A model generated the notes under the pieces. That model searched no databases. It had not been told where the DNA came from and was given only the letters and a program-made list of their open reading frames with translations. A DNA stretch of 64,000 nt from Acanthochromis polyacanthus (lineage: Eukaryota > Chordata > Actinopteri > Pomacentridae): contig NC_067117.1 in the NCBI RefSeq assembly GCF_021347895.1, positions 32,866,067 through 32,930,066 on the forward strand. The letters are read 5' to 3'. How positions within the stretch are numbered: position 1 is the stretch's first letter; each line of letters begins with the position of its first letter. Of this stretch, positions 32,430 through 43,400 are shown piece by piece. The position numbers and the translations under genes are program-made.

Positions 32430-32830
32430 CTGAAGAAGGAAACCAGATGTTACTTCCACTGAATATCTTTCATAAGTACTGTGACAGAACTACTACTGTT
32501 AGAGTGGTAGTAGTATCAGAGAATGTGAAGAAAACGCCTCCTCTGATAGTACTACTACTGTAGTAGTACTATCAGAGGATGCGTTTTCCTCACATCATTA
32601 CCCAACACTAAGTTCTGTCAAAATGTTTTGACTGCATTTTGACCATTTCAGACCTGGGAAATTTCTACAATTTTCACCCGAAAACAACACAGTTTTCAGC
32701 AGATCCAAATCTGATTGAATGTTTCATCTGTGGACAAATTTTTAATTATTGGTCCTTGAAAATGGAAAAACATTTTTGTGATATTGGTGTTGTGGCCAGA
32801 GAAAGTTCCTGTAAATGTGTGTGTGTGTGC

Positions 32831-32885
<55 letters not shown>

Positions 32886-33091
32886 CACAGAGCAGATATC
32901 TCAACTCTTTTGACTTCCATCTTGATACAACTTCACTAGAGAACAAATTTGTGTTAATGACACCTGCCTATAAGGTAGAACTTTGTTTGTTTAATGACAT
33001 TTTTCACTCCGACATGTAAACGTCTGTAAAGATCATGAAACCGTGTAACAGAACTTTTGCAAAGCCCTGTGTGTGTGTGTGTGTGTGTGTG

Positions 33092-33126
<35 letters not shown>

Positions 33127-34511
33127 ATGTATCCAGACTTCCCGCTAAAAATACAGTCTTGGGTTGATGTTTGACGAACATTTAAGGCTCCGATGTCAGT
33201 TTTTGTTTCCTATGGATGAGTCCACGTCACCATTTTGTCAAAATAGCAAAAAACTGGAGCCCTTGTCTTGCCACATTTGTCACAGTACTCAACTTCTACT
33301 GATGTTGGAGCCTCAAAAGATGGTGAAATCTCGACCAAAGACTGTTCATTTAGTAGGAAATATGACCGCATCCATAGATACAGGACCTTTCTGAGGCAGC
33401 AGTATCTCCCTCACTGAAAAAGAAATTGCAATTTTCAGGGGCCAATAGGTGATAATTTGGTCTCTTGGGTCTCTCAATGATAGACTTCTTGTCTGTATAA
33501 CATCAGGTTTTGACCACAGACTATTTTTTGTAACTGGTGCGTTCTATGTTAATTTGCCATTCATTTGTAGTACTTCTGTACCCGTATTTGTATCTACTCT
33601 AAGCTGGACGTCGCTTTGGATAAAAGCGTCTGCTAAACGTACTTGCAGAAGTGTAGCTGCTGTACGTGTTGGTGCAGTACATCCTAGTACACAGCAGGTA
33701 TCTCACCTGTATCTGTCGGTGAAGACGAACCTGCGGAGCTTCAGGTCTCTGAGGACGACACCGTGGCGATGGCAGTGCGTCACGGCGTTCAGCATCTGAG
33801 CGAACAGAAGCCCCGCCTCCTCCTCGCCCAGGCGCTTCCTGCTGCGCACGTACGCGTGCATGTCGCCGTGGTGACCGGGCAGGAAGATGTACACGCTGTC
33901 CTGGCCAACCACCACGTCCAGCAGGCCGCACACGTTGTCATGGTGACCGACCCGGTCGTAGGCCGCCAAGCGTTCCTGGTAACCGCGCAGAGGGAGCACC
34001 TGTAACCACAGCAACCAGGAGGAAATGTCAGGGTAACATAGCAACAGTTGCTACACTGAGACACTGTATTGTTTATGTGTACATGTTGTGATATAATGAA
34101 TACTTTAGCATTTAGTATTAATAGTACTTTTAACACTACCCGTAGTACTGTTTGAAACATTAGCAGTGACTTCAGTAGTATTTTTGAAGTACTTTTTGTA
34201 AAATCAGTGAGATAGTTGGTGGTATGAATTACCTGGCACGTGTACTGCTGCTGTGTGTGCACGTGCACAGCCCTGTAGGTCTCCTCCCTCTCACAGCGTT
34301 CATACAGCAGGTACGGTCCCACCCTGGATGGTGATTGGCTCTGGCTGGTCTTGGGAGCGGGGCTTGTTTGCCTGAGGCATGGTGATAGGCCGACAGAGGG
34401 AAGAGGTGGAGCCAAGCGAATTCGTTTACATTTCAGAAGATTGTCTTGGGGTTCGTCCAATAACCGCTTCAGACACAGCTGAGACCTGGTTGTGGCCACG
34501 CCCATGCTCAT
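31946..34511 (-). CDS. trib3: Tribbles pseudokinase 3-like, 3 coding exons
   Basis: Tribbles proteins are scaffolds that bind AKT, MEK and transcription factors and link substrates to the COP1 ubiquitin ligase. TRIB3 is induced by ATF4/CHOP under stress. Coding exons on the minus strand are 34511-34233, 33999-33707 and 32429-31946, phases joining to 351 residues (human 358). The N-terminus LKRLLDE...[13 protein letters not shown] and [10 protein letters not shown] resemble TRIB3 more than TRIB1 or TRIB2, as do [13 protein letters not shown] and HPWL. Pseudokinase signs: the catalytic loop lacks the usual Asn, no DFG motif (LLGLDDC), and the beta-3 position reads YTCQ where Lys is normal. The C-terminus has DQVVPTW (residues 342-348), a COP1-binding-type motif. 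A splice acceptor ends directly at the ATG, so the 5' leader lies in an upstream exon. Confidence 0.88.
32524..32594. repeat. Near-perfect palindrome in trib3 intron 2
   Basis: Two 34-bp arms (32524-32557 and 32561-32594) are inverted copies with two mismatches and a 3-base loop. The arm core is CTCTGATAGTACTACTA. A weaker related piece (GTGGTAGTAGTATCAGAGAA) lies just upstream near 32505. Confidence 0.85.
32814..32886. repeat. (GT)n(AT)n microsatellite
   Basis: A GT run of about 28 bases followed by about 40 bases of AT, in trib3 intron 2. Confidence 0.95.
33069..33124. repeat. (GT)n(AT)n microsatellite
   Basis: A second compound GT/AT run with the same order as that at 32814, 250 bp apart in the same intron. 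Confidence 0.95.
33707..33999 (-). CDS. trib3: trib3 coding exon 2
   Basis: Codes residues 94-191. [20 protein letters not shown] and [20 protein letters not shown] are tribbles signatures (the helix C replacement and the catalytic-loop equivalent). The acceptor is GTTACAG and the donor ACAG|GTGAGA. Confidence 0.92.
34233..34511 (-). CDS. trib3: trib3 coding exon 1
   Basis: Codes residues 1-93: the disordered N-terminus and the first strands of the pseudokinase N-lobe ([20 protein letters not shown]). The start ATG follows the acceptor-like CTTCTCCTCCAATCACAG. A second ATG is at codon 3. The donor is CCAG|GTAATT. Confidence 0.87.
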
Positions 34512-34951
34512 CTGTGATTGGAGGAGAAGAGTGACATCACCAGGGTAAACACTTAAACAAAAATGTCATTTAGATTTTATATTTTTCTTATTGTGGAACC
34601 GCTGCAGGAGGGGTTTGGCCCTCTGAATTCCAAAAACGAAGGGAACGTTAGCCTTCTACAGAAATTCAGCTAAATGTCCCCATTTATCAGCTATAAGAAA
34701 TGTTGGGTTTTTAACTGTCTAATGATTCTTAATCTAAACATCTCTGTTTGGAATCTTAACCAAATGTCTCAGTTAAAATTCTGTCAAAAACGAACAACTC
34801 TCTCTAACCTGATTCTCTACAAAACAAAAAATTCTGCTCCATGAGGCCAACCATGAAGTCATCACTGACTCAGCTGTGACCAGCAGTTATGTAGGAGAAA
34901 GTCAGAGAAATTTCAGCTGAACTGCAGGCAGAGTTTACACAGAGCAGACAG

Positions 34952-35565
34952 TGTAAGTGGCCAGCTGGGCCGAGCGGCTATTTGTATTGTGGTTTTTTTT
35001 TGTGTGTGTTATTCATGTTCCGTGGTAGCCCAGCCCATTGAAGAAAGGGTATAAATAGTGACGTCACACACCATTCATGTCATGCCATTCATGTCGTTGT
35101 GCAACTGTGCTGCGGTCGGAAGCAGGAATTAAGTAAGTAAACCAACTAAATGAAAGTAATCGAACTGAGCTGAGTAGGAATTGACTTATTTTTTGGTTGC
35201 TTTGTGTAAAGGTTGTTATGGAATGTAATTTGTCCACGATCAACCGTAAGCCAGTCATTCAGCACCAGGCCGTAATCAAGTGTGCACCCTTGGTAGGCGA
35301 AGAGAGGGGGGCTATTTGTATATTTTTTCTTTTTTTTGCAATTGTCTGGAATTGTAATAATTGTGAATTTTAATATTGTTACTTGATGAAATGTCAAAGG
35401 TAAATGAAAATTCTGTTTGCGTTTTTAGTTTCACGGTTTTCTGGAAATAAATGTGATACCAGTCGAACCTCTGCGCTGTGCTTACTCGAACCAAGGGCTG
35501 CAACAGTGAAACTCTACGCTGCATTGGAGTCATCCTTTGGCGAGTGAGACTAAGAGGAGAACCCA
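34952..35565 (+). mobile_element. Probable solo LTR inside the family copy
   Basis: Bounded by TGTAAGTGG and GAGAACCCA. It holds a TATA box (TATAAATA at 35050) followed by a perfect CRE palindrome TGACGTCA at 35059-35066, and an AATAAA at 35446. The repeat it interrupts is recognisable on both sides by comparison with the related copy at 45.4 kb. The target duplication was not clear, so the ends are approximate. Confidence 0.6.
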
Positions 35566-36235
35566 ACCTACTGTATCAATGAAATAAATGTGTCATGGCT
35601 CTAAAATGGTGAACAGAGGAGTGAGTTGTTGGAAGATACAGTCAGCATGGTGAAACATCTTTCTACAGATGATGAACAGAGTAGAGAAAAAGTTGAAAGA
35701 CTCTAAAAATGTAAATATTTATGTTAAGTGACTCAAATTTGGTCCAAAATGGCATAAATATGTCTAAAATGTATGAAAAATATCCAAAAAGATTACATTT
35801 GTCAATTTTGTTTTCAAACTGACGATTTTTATAAAATAACCCAAAGTTTGCTGCAAACAATGGAGAAAAAAATGTCCAAAATGACATAAACTGATCATAA
35901 CAGTGAAATCAAACCTGCTGAATCAATAAAATTAATGTGTCATGACTCAAAAACAGTGAACAGAGGAGCGAGTTGTTGGAAGATACATACATCAGCATGG
36001 TGAAATACCTTTCTACAGCTGATGAGCAGAGTAGAGACGAAAAGTCTAGAGAGGCTGGAAACATGAAAATAGTTAAATATCTATAATATGTGGAGCCTCC
36101 TTTGCTTCCAGTGTCGGTAACAACTGTGGGCCTCCAAACTAGACTGAAAAATGTACAAAATAACTCCAAATTGTCACTTTGAACAAATTCCGAGTCATTT
36201 TGGACAGTTTCAAGTCGAAGATGATGATTCTTGAG

Positions 36236-36719
36236 CAAGGGCGTCAGTTTGTTTTTAAAAGTGGGGGGGGGATGGAGACCACAGCACTTTGAGAAAATGT
36301 CGAAGAACGGTGGCAAAATGCCACAAGCTGGGCTCGAACTCACAACCTCCGCACCAAAGGCGGAGGCGCAACCTGCTGAGCTGTCAGTGCATGCAGGTGA
36401 AGGGGTCTGTGGGCCGCTATAGTACTAATTGTCCCGGGCCGAAATTTTGCCCCTGCACGCCTCTGGTCGGAGCTTCCACTTGGCACGGGCGCAAATTTAG
36501 CATCTGCGCATTTTTTTTGACCTCACGAAGGTGTGCTGCATGTCTGTGCAACTCTCGGCCGAGTGCGGATGGTGCGTTCAGGAGCGTCGGAATTTTCTAT
36601 ACTACTGGGTTTACAACGGCTTACATGTGAAGAATTTGAATGTGTTGGAGACAAAATGACCCCTGACAAAAAGTGGGGGGGACACATCCCCACCGTCCCC
36701 CCCTAAACTGACGCCTATG
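36236..36719. mobile_element. Non-autonomous hAT-like element with an 8-bp target duplication
   Basis: The left end CAAGGGCGTCAGTTT and the right end reversed CATAGGCGTCAGTTT form TIRs. TTCTTGAG stands on both sides (36228-36235 and 36720-36727), an exact 8-bp duplication as made by hAT transposases. The 484-bp interior has G-rich and C-rich runs near the two ends and a tRNA-like segment. No transposase. Confidence 0.8.
36322..36395 (-). other. tRNA-like segment (pseudogene or SINE-derived)
   Basis: On the minus strand it holds a box-A-like CAGCTCAGCAGGTTGCG and a box-B-like GAGTTCGAGCC. A strong stem CCTCCGC/GCGGAGG encloses a 7-base loop. The acceptor arm does not pair well. It is not a convincing functional tRNA and lies inside the hAT-like element. 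Confidence 0.5.
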
Positions 36720-37259
36720 TTCTTGAGTCCATCTGGAAAGTTTTTTTATTTACATATTTTGAGTTATTTTTGTTAATTTTATGTAACTTTGGAAATCATT
36801 TTTTTGGACAAGACTAGACTGACAAGAAACTAAAATCTACTGGATCACTAAAATAAATGTGTCATGGCTCAGAAACGGTGAACAGAGGAGAAAGTTGTTG
36901 GACGATACATTCAACATGGTGAAACATCTTTCTACAGATGATGAGCAGAGAAAATGTCTGTAGAGGCTGTAAATGATAGACTAGTATTAAAACTATGAAA
37001 TATAAGTAGTAAAATGTATATAGATTTTTAGATGTTTTCACTTGGAAACATGGTGGTTCTAGTTTTTTCCAATTTCTGTAAATTAAATCACTGAAGAAAT
37101 GAAACTACTTTCTGATTTCTGCCATTCTAACTGTGTCGTTCCGCAGAGAAGACATTTCTGAGTTCTCTCTCCTTCTAGTCATGGTTGTTCTGTTCCCGTA
37201 CAGGTGCAGGAGTTTATGTTGTAGTAAAAAATTAACCCACAATGAGGAAAAATGGGACA

Positions 37260-38286
37260 AAAAACACCCAGAAACTCCTCCGAGCGTTTAATGACTCCAC
37301 TGCAGCGCCCCCTGCTGGTGCCACTGAGCCTCCTCGGTGTTGTTTTACAGTCAGAGGAGTTACGTGAGCATCATTTGTTCACCGTCGCTGCTGCTCACAC
37401 GTTACACAGCCGATGTGTCTATAGGCTTCATGATGCAACTTCCTGTAAGCTGACGGGCGCCTCGGCTTTCAGATGGTTGCATCAGAGCACAACAGTTTAT
37501 AGTTTAAACAGGCTTTAAATACAGTCAACAACCGCACACACACTCACACACACATGCTCGCTGTGAGTGTGTGTGAAGTTAGTCAGAGTCTGTGGTCGCC
37601 GTGGTGACGCTAGGCTGTGGGCCAACGCCGCTTTCACTCTGCTGAAACACCCTGAGTCACAGTGTCACCGTGGCAACGTCATCCACACACACACACACAC
37701 TGTGAATCTGTGCGGTGTCCCCATGATCAGCTGTAGTTTCACAATCACACGTGACTGTTGACAAAAACACAAAAGCAGCTGGATTGTGAAAGTCAAACCT
37801 GTTGCTGCTGTCATCATTTCTGGAAAAACCAAGTCGGTGCAGCAGCAGTTTCTGTGAGAAGTTCAAGTCTTTGTGATTTCCACAAAGTTGATCGACTACA
37901 TTATGAGCACAGAAAAAACAGCAGGTAAATCCTACATCTTATTTCTCAACATGTTGGTGACTAACTACCCATCGATTAACTAAGATAAGACACAAATCAA
38001 CCTTAACCCAGAAGGAAATTCTTTTGCCAGATATTGCAAAAAAAAACTCTCAAATAACCTAGATGACATAACATCAGAAATGCAGCTCAGAAAAGTAGAA
38101 AGAAATACACAACTTAAACTTAATTGCTTCCAAAACTGAATGAATTACCTTTAATAGTTTGACCAATAAGTAAGAAGGAAATGAATGTCAGTGAATGTAT
38201 TGTAGATCATCTGTAGTACCTGGTTGTTCCACCAGGTGGAGCCTCTGACTGTTTAGTACTGTAGAGACCAGAGGAGGTGTCACTAA
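37260..38286. other. Upstream of trib3: short CA runs, no gene recognised
   Basis: Non-coding. CACACA runs near 37535 and 37685. CCGTGGTGACGCT and CCGTGGCAACGTC (37600-37680) resemble RFX-type half sites but no more can be said. Confidence 0.35.
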
Positions 38287-39032
38287 GGCTGTGTCCGAAA
38301 TCGCATACTAACATACTACTCATACTAAGTATGACGTCAAAATAAGTATGTAGTGCGTTCACATTAGATAGTATGAAAAGATTGAGTTCGCGAGAAATAC
38401 CCGGATGTATACTATATCCGGAAAATTTTTAAGTATGCGCGGTGACCACACTAGTCATACTCAACCGTCCCATAATGCTTTGCGAGCTATCCACCGAAAT
38501 GCAAGCCTCCGCAGGATATGTGGCCGGACCGGGGCGATTTTTATTTTATTTTATGTGGTTAAGTAGTCATCCTAATCCCCCCACAGATTTGAGAAATAGG
38601 CCTTTTCTGACCAACGTTTTAAATTTGTCAGACGCCTCACAACGTGCTACTGAATGCTAGCAGCTAGTTGCAGCAGCTTGCTTTGCATACAGAACAAGTA
38701 GCAGCTACCTCCAGTAGCCTGCAGCTACAACTGAAACGATTCGCATAATCTGGCTAATAACTGCATAGGAGTGCCGGCTTGAAATTGCCACATTAATCAT
38801 ACGACTGTTTGTTAGCGTAAAATCGACCTGAAGCCGGCATTCAACCGAGATATTTGATAGCCGTACTTCCGATTTTTGTCGTCGGAGGTTTGAAATGCAT
38901 TATGGGAAACGGAATAGTATACTACAGTGTGAACGGTCGGCATTCTAATCATACTTATAGTACGTAGTATACAGTATATACTCATTGAGAATGTAGTATG
39001 TAGTACGTTAGTATGTGATTTCGGACACAGCC
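38287..39032. mobile_element. 746-bp TIR element (GGCTGTGTCCGAAATC)
   Basis: The left end GGCTGTGTCCGAAATCGCAT and the right end reversed GGCTGTGTCCGAAATCACAT are nearly identical. The similarity continues through ACTAACATACTAC-type sequence for about 40 bases. No transposase and no certain target duplication. Such ends are common in fish MITEs; the superfamily is not assigned. Confidence 0.75.
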
Positions 39033-39054
39033 AAAGACTACGGGCAGTTTAGGC

Positions 39055-39235
39055 TGGGAAGCAGAGAGCATTGTGGGGGTTTAGATACCAATGGGCACCA
39101 TGACAAAGACTTCAGTGATGCCTAATGACCTCCAACTGGAGCTCATACATTCAAAACATGAGTCCAGGAGGACAGTGTTTCTAAACAAGATTAGCTACTA
39201 AACTGTACCAGTTGTGCAGGAAATGTTGTCAAAAT
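39055..39235. repeat. Single unit of the 178-bp repeat also found at 59.6 kb
   Basis: CCAATGGGCACCATGACAAAGACTTCAGTGATGCC and the following bases match the tandem units at 59577-60150, here as one copy. Confidence 0.7.
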
Positions 39236-39389
39236 GTCTGTTGGTGTAATGGATTAAGGTCCACTCTCAAGTTCTGCTCCAGAAGTGAGAAAACAAATTT
39301 CAAACTCACAGTGAAGTAAAAGTTACTTTTAAGTTAACATTGAGACAGGTTGACACACTATTTAACTGTGACTTTTGCAACACCAAGAG

Positions 39390-40013
39390 GTTCTGGGCAT
39401 TTTTCTTCACTGTGGATTTATTTTTTACTGCAATCTAAAGTCCTGCACCAATATGGAAACAGAACAACCATGAAGTAGAGAAAACTCAGAAATGTCTTCT
39501 GTGCAGTTTGACAAAGTAAGAAAGACAGAAATCAATGAAGGAATATTTCTTTGATTTTAAAAAACAAATAAAATGTAGAATCAACATGTCCACAGGTGTT
39601 ACCAATGCTGGAAAAAATGGATTCTTTATGTAAACACAACCTGCAGTTCAGCTGAAAACTTCATGAATTTTAGTCATATGACTGCCGGTTGCTGCTGAGT
39701 CGCTGATGACTTTTCTCTTTCACCAGAAGCCACAGAATTTTTTTGTTTTTCCCAGAATCTGTGTAGAGCAATTCATTTCTTTTCAGTAAAATGTGGAAGT
39801 GATTTGGGTATTTTGGGATTTTACAGAATCATGTCACAGATAGAAAGTTGAAAGAATAAAATTCATAAAATTGAAATTGTAATGATTATTTTCCTGTTTT
39901 TACAGTTTCTGGTTCTGATAAATGCTTTGTTTGGGTCATTTTATTTATCTGTTTTTAAAAACACAATAACCATTTCAAACCCTACAGCAGGATCGGAGTT
40001 CAGAAGGCTAAAT
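39390..40013 (+). repeat. Copy of the TTAA/CCCTCTGAAC repeat family
   Basis: Starts TTTTTCTTCACTGTGGATTTA and has TCTAAAGTCCTGCACC, GGAAACAGAACAACCATGAA and ACAACCTGCAGTTCAGC. It ends GGAGTTCAGAAGGCTAAA, a mutated form of the right end. Confidence 0.72.
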
Positions 40014-41935
40014 GACAAACTGACTATCAAAATAGTTTCACTTTCCATCATCTAAGAAACTCTTTAACAAGAGTTTTTCAGCTACATGATCTTGGTGCTG
40101 TTTTTATTTAGTTTGAGCTCTGGAGCCTAAACAAACTGTCACTAATACACGCTAAAACTCAGATTAGTTTGATCTATTTACTCTCAATCCTTTAAAGCCT
40201 TTTTATCTGTAATTATTGGCTGATCTAGGGCTGTTTCCTGTTTTACATTCACTCAGGCTGCTGTAATCCTGCATTGAAGTTTAAATCTGTATTTGAAGGC
40301 AGTTCATCACATGTGACTCTTGTTCACTTTTTCCAGAGCTTTCTGCTACATGACAGGGTTTTCATCACATCGAATCAGCAGCAGTGCAGACAAAAAGACT
40401 GAAGAATCAAGTACGAGGACGCTAAGTTGGATCATTTTGATGTTTTCTGACCTGAACTGTTTGAAACTTTACTATAAAAAGCAGCTGAGGTTCGTTTTCA
40501 GGACGTTCTGCTGCTTTAAGCTTCACATTTCAGAGGAAAATGCTGAACTTTTTACTGTATCAGACTGTAATAAAAGACCGTAAATTAGAATTTTCATAAA
40601 CAAACTACGTAAAGTTTCCTCATGAGGAGGCTGGAAACACTTTACTGATCCTTCAATGGAGAAATTCACTCATTACAGCAGCTGGATAACAATAAAATAA
40701 AAAACAAACAGGGAAAAAGTGCAAAAATAGAATAATGATTAAAATTACAAAGACTTCTGCAGGCACAGATTTGGCATGAATGAGGATTGTACACATAACA
40801 GTTTTGCTTGAAAAAAATGAAAAACAATTAGTATTTTCTCTTTTTTTAAACATGTATAGACAGAAAATCAATATAACATGTAATATAGCATGTACACAGT
40901 GCAGTGAAGTGAGCACATTCAGAGGATAGTTGCATCAGCACTGAGGAAATCTTTGTCATAATAAAACTGAAAGCAAAATCTTATCTCAGGAGCTATTTTA
41001 ATCCACATTACATGAACGTTTATGGTCAATGTTTCATGTTGGTTTTACTTTAATTGCAGCATAAACGTCAAATATCCGGCAGAAAATGCTTTATTACGGA
41101 TAATAAAATCACAACTAATGAGATTCTGCTTTTTTTATCATTATTAAAACATTTATTACAACATTTATTATCACTTGTTTTTAAATTACTACTGATAAAA
41201 TACAAATAATGTTTATTTACTGTCATGTTTGAATTACATTATAAATGTCACATTAGCTGCTGTTAAATAAGAGTTTTATGTATTTGCAGCTTTTAATTTT
41301 CACATTTTTAAGGAAAATCTCAAGTTTTCTGTCACTTTTAGTTCTTGTGGTTTGATATTGTATTATTACAGAACAGTTCAATTCTGTTTTGAGCTTTTAT
41401 AATAATATTATTACACATTTATTTTAGGTTTTTGCTCAAATCCATGTTTAATCTACCGTATGATCATGCAACCATTAAAAATATGCAGGTTTTTCATGCA
41501 TATTATTATAAGAAACTACAGAATGTTATTTTTTTACTGAAAAAATACTACTTTAACACACTTTAGAAGAACTAAAATAACTTTAAATAGCACTTTTATC
41601 TGGTTAAATTTCAATATTTTACAGTGAAAAGCTTGCATTTGTATTTAAGTTATTATTTTCATTCATATTTGTTGTTTTTTGTTCAAAGTTATGCATAATC
41701 CTCAGTGTAACTCATGAAAACAGCAGAAATCAGCAGTTTTTATATGTGCATTCTAAAAATAAATGATCGATAATTGTTATTTACTGTCACAGTACGACTT
41801 TAGCACACTGTAGAAGAACTAAAACGACTTTAAACAGCAGTTTTCCTAATTAAACTTTAATATTTTACAGTTTAATTCTGCATTTGTACATTTATCTTAG
41901 TTTCTCCGTGAGTTTTTGCAGCTTTAGTGCAGATT
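40014..41935. other. AT-rich non-coding stretch
   Basis: No gene recognised. TTTACTGATCCTTCAATGGAG near 40640 resembles the reversed tail of fish LINE/SINE insertions. Related sentences AATATTTTACAGTGAAAAGC and AATATTTTACAGTTTAATTC (41610 and 41858) point to a local duplication of about 240 bp. Confidence 0.4.
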
Positions 41936-41940
41936 CTTAC

Positions 41941-42610
41941 CTTGACTTTAAACAAAGTGCAGCTCAACTGAAAACCGGCACAAGTTGTTGGGAAAGAACA
42001 CCAGCAGATGGTTACTCCTACTGGGAGCAGAAGGTTCCTAGTGTTACTGAAAGCATCAGTAGAGGGTTTCCTGGGGTTACTGGGAACATCAGCAGTGGTT
42101 TCCTGGTGATACTGGTCGTACTGGGAGCTCTGACGTCTTTGTCTCTTATTGTCTGAGTTGCGCAACGTGTCGTCAGTCAGCTGTTGAGCTTCTTCTTCTT
42201 CTTCTTTGGTCCGAATTAAAACTGAGAATAAAACTTAAACTGCGGAGTGAAAAAAGAAAAAGTCCAAATGAAACTTGTTTCTGGTTCTGGTGTGTTTAGA
42301 TCCGGATCCCGGGGAACAAAAGACCGACACACCGGCTCCCTCCGGTCCGTCTGAGAGGCGCTCTGCTCGGCTGGAAGCGGCTCCGGGGCGTCGGTGCGGG
42401 TTCAGCTTCAGTTTCAGGTTCGGGTTCCGGTGTTGGCGCGTCCCGGTGCAGGGCAGGACTCAGAGCCGGACTCGGGTCGGGAGCGTGGACTCGGTGTGAG
42501 GACTTGGACCGACCCCGGGTCTGTTTGTTTGGCTGTCTCCGCCCGCCGTGACGTCAGTGGAGGGGCGGTGCTTTGATGTTGCAACTCTGAGCCGATCAGT
42601 CGTCAGAAAC
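41941..42610 (-). promoter_or_regulatory. CpG-rich promoter-like block, candidate distal trib3 first exon
   Basis: From 42290 to 42600 the DNA is strongly GC/CpG-rich, unlike everything around it. It has a CRE palindrome (TGACGTCA, near 42550), GC boxes (CCGCCCGCC, GGGGCGG) and no TATA. At 42157-42166 lies GTTGCGCAAC, a C/EBP palindrome. On the minus strand an ideal splice donor AAG|GTAAGA occurs at 41941/41940. trib3 needs an upstream non-coding exon on this strand, so this may be its promoter and first exon. The alternative is a promoter for a plus-strand gene. Confidence 0.45.
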
Positions 42611-42779
42611 CACACGTGAGGTCACGTTACCGGGAAATGTAATCAGATTACTCAGTACATCTGGGTCAGAGTAAAGGTTCCCTCTGGACCAGCTGGATGT
42701 TTGTCTGCTGCAGCTTTAGTGTGTTTTAATCAAATAATAAATAATGCAAAGTTTTACTGATTTTAATTTACTTTTCTGT

Positions 42780-43400
42780 CAGTTTTGAGCCTCAGAACTT
42801 CATCAGTTCAGCAGATAGACTCATGAAACCTGAGCTCAGTTAAAAACCGTAAACAAACCAATTTTTGACCTACTTTGAGCGTTAATATTATGGGATGTAT
42901 CCGAGTTTCAACAGGAAAACTGCAGCAGAGTCCCAGAAGCAATCATTGCTATCCTGGATGTGTTTCTGTTTTCTGCTAATTCATTTGAAAAAAAGTGAAT
43001 TTTGTTTAAGTTTAAACAGCTTTTTTAAAATCTGCAGTAACTTTAGATTATTTAATGAAGCCCTGCAAAGTTATACCTTCAGACTAAGAATATTTTCAGA
43101 CTAACAGACTCTTAAAGTACACAGAGGTGGATCCAGATTTTCCTTTTTTTAGTTCTTTTTCCATCATTTCTGAGCGTCAGAGCTTCATCAGTTCAGCAGA
43201 GATACACATGATGTTTGAGTTCTGTTAAAAACTGCAACCAGATTAATATTTGACCGACTTTGAACATTAATATTATGGGATGTATGACAGTTTGAACAGT
43301 AAAACTGCAGCACTGTATGAGTCCTGGAAGCAATCACTGGTACCCTGGATGTGTTTCTGTTTTCTGATAATTCACCAGAGAAAATTTTTAAAAAGTGCCT
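42780..43400 (+). repeat. Two diverged direct copies, about 380 bp apart
   Basis: Segments starting near 42785 and 43163 share CTTCATCAGTTCAGCAGA, TTAATATTATGGGATGTAT, AGAAGCAATCA (GGAAGCAATCA) and CCTGGATGTGTTTCTGTTTT. No coding frame is conserved. Confidence 0.7.

Larger units (their letters stand above)
34619..37255 (-). repeat. Long minus-strand copy of the TTAA/CCCTCTGAAC family, twice interrupted
   Basis: It begins on the + strand with CCCTCTGAATTCC (terminal repeat) and runs through CATGAAGTCATCACTGACTC and CTGAACTGCAGGCAGAGTTT. An LTR interrupts it (34952-35565). It resumes with three copies of AAATGTGTCATGGCTC...GAACAGAGGAG (35585, 35932, 36857) and TCCAAAATG units. It ends with GTCATGGTTGTTCTGTTCC, GTGCAGGAGTTTATG and ACAATGAGGAAAAATG. 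A hAT-like element sits at 36236-36719. Confidence 0.72.

Noticed and set aside
33599..33931. Minus-strand frame of 110 codons with Arg-rich sequence
   Set aside because: It is an out-of-frame shadow of trib3 coding exon 2.
36322..36395. Functional tRNA gene
   Set aside because: Box A and box B are present but the acceptor and T arms do not pair properly, and the segment lies within a transposon.
42275..42499. Plus-strand frame of 74 codons in the CpG-rich block
   Set aside because: Compositional: low stop-codon frequency in GC-rich DNA, with simple GSGSGF-like content and no recognised domain.
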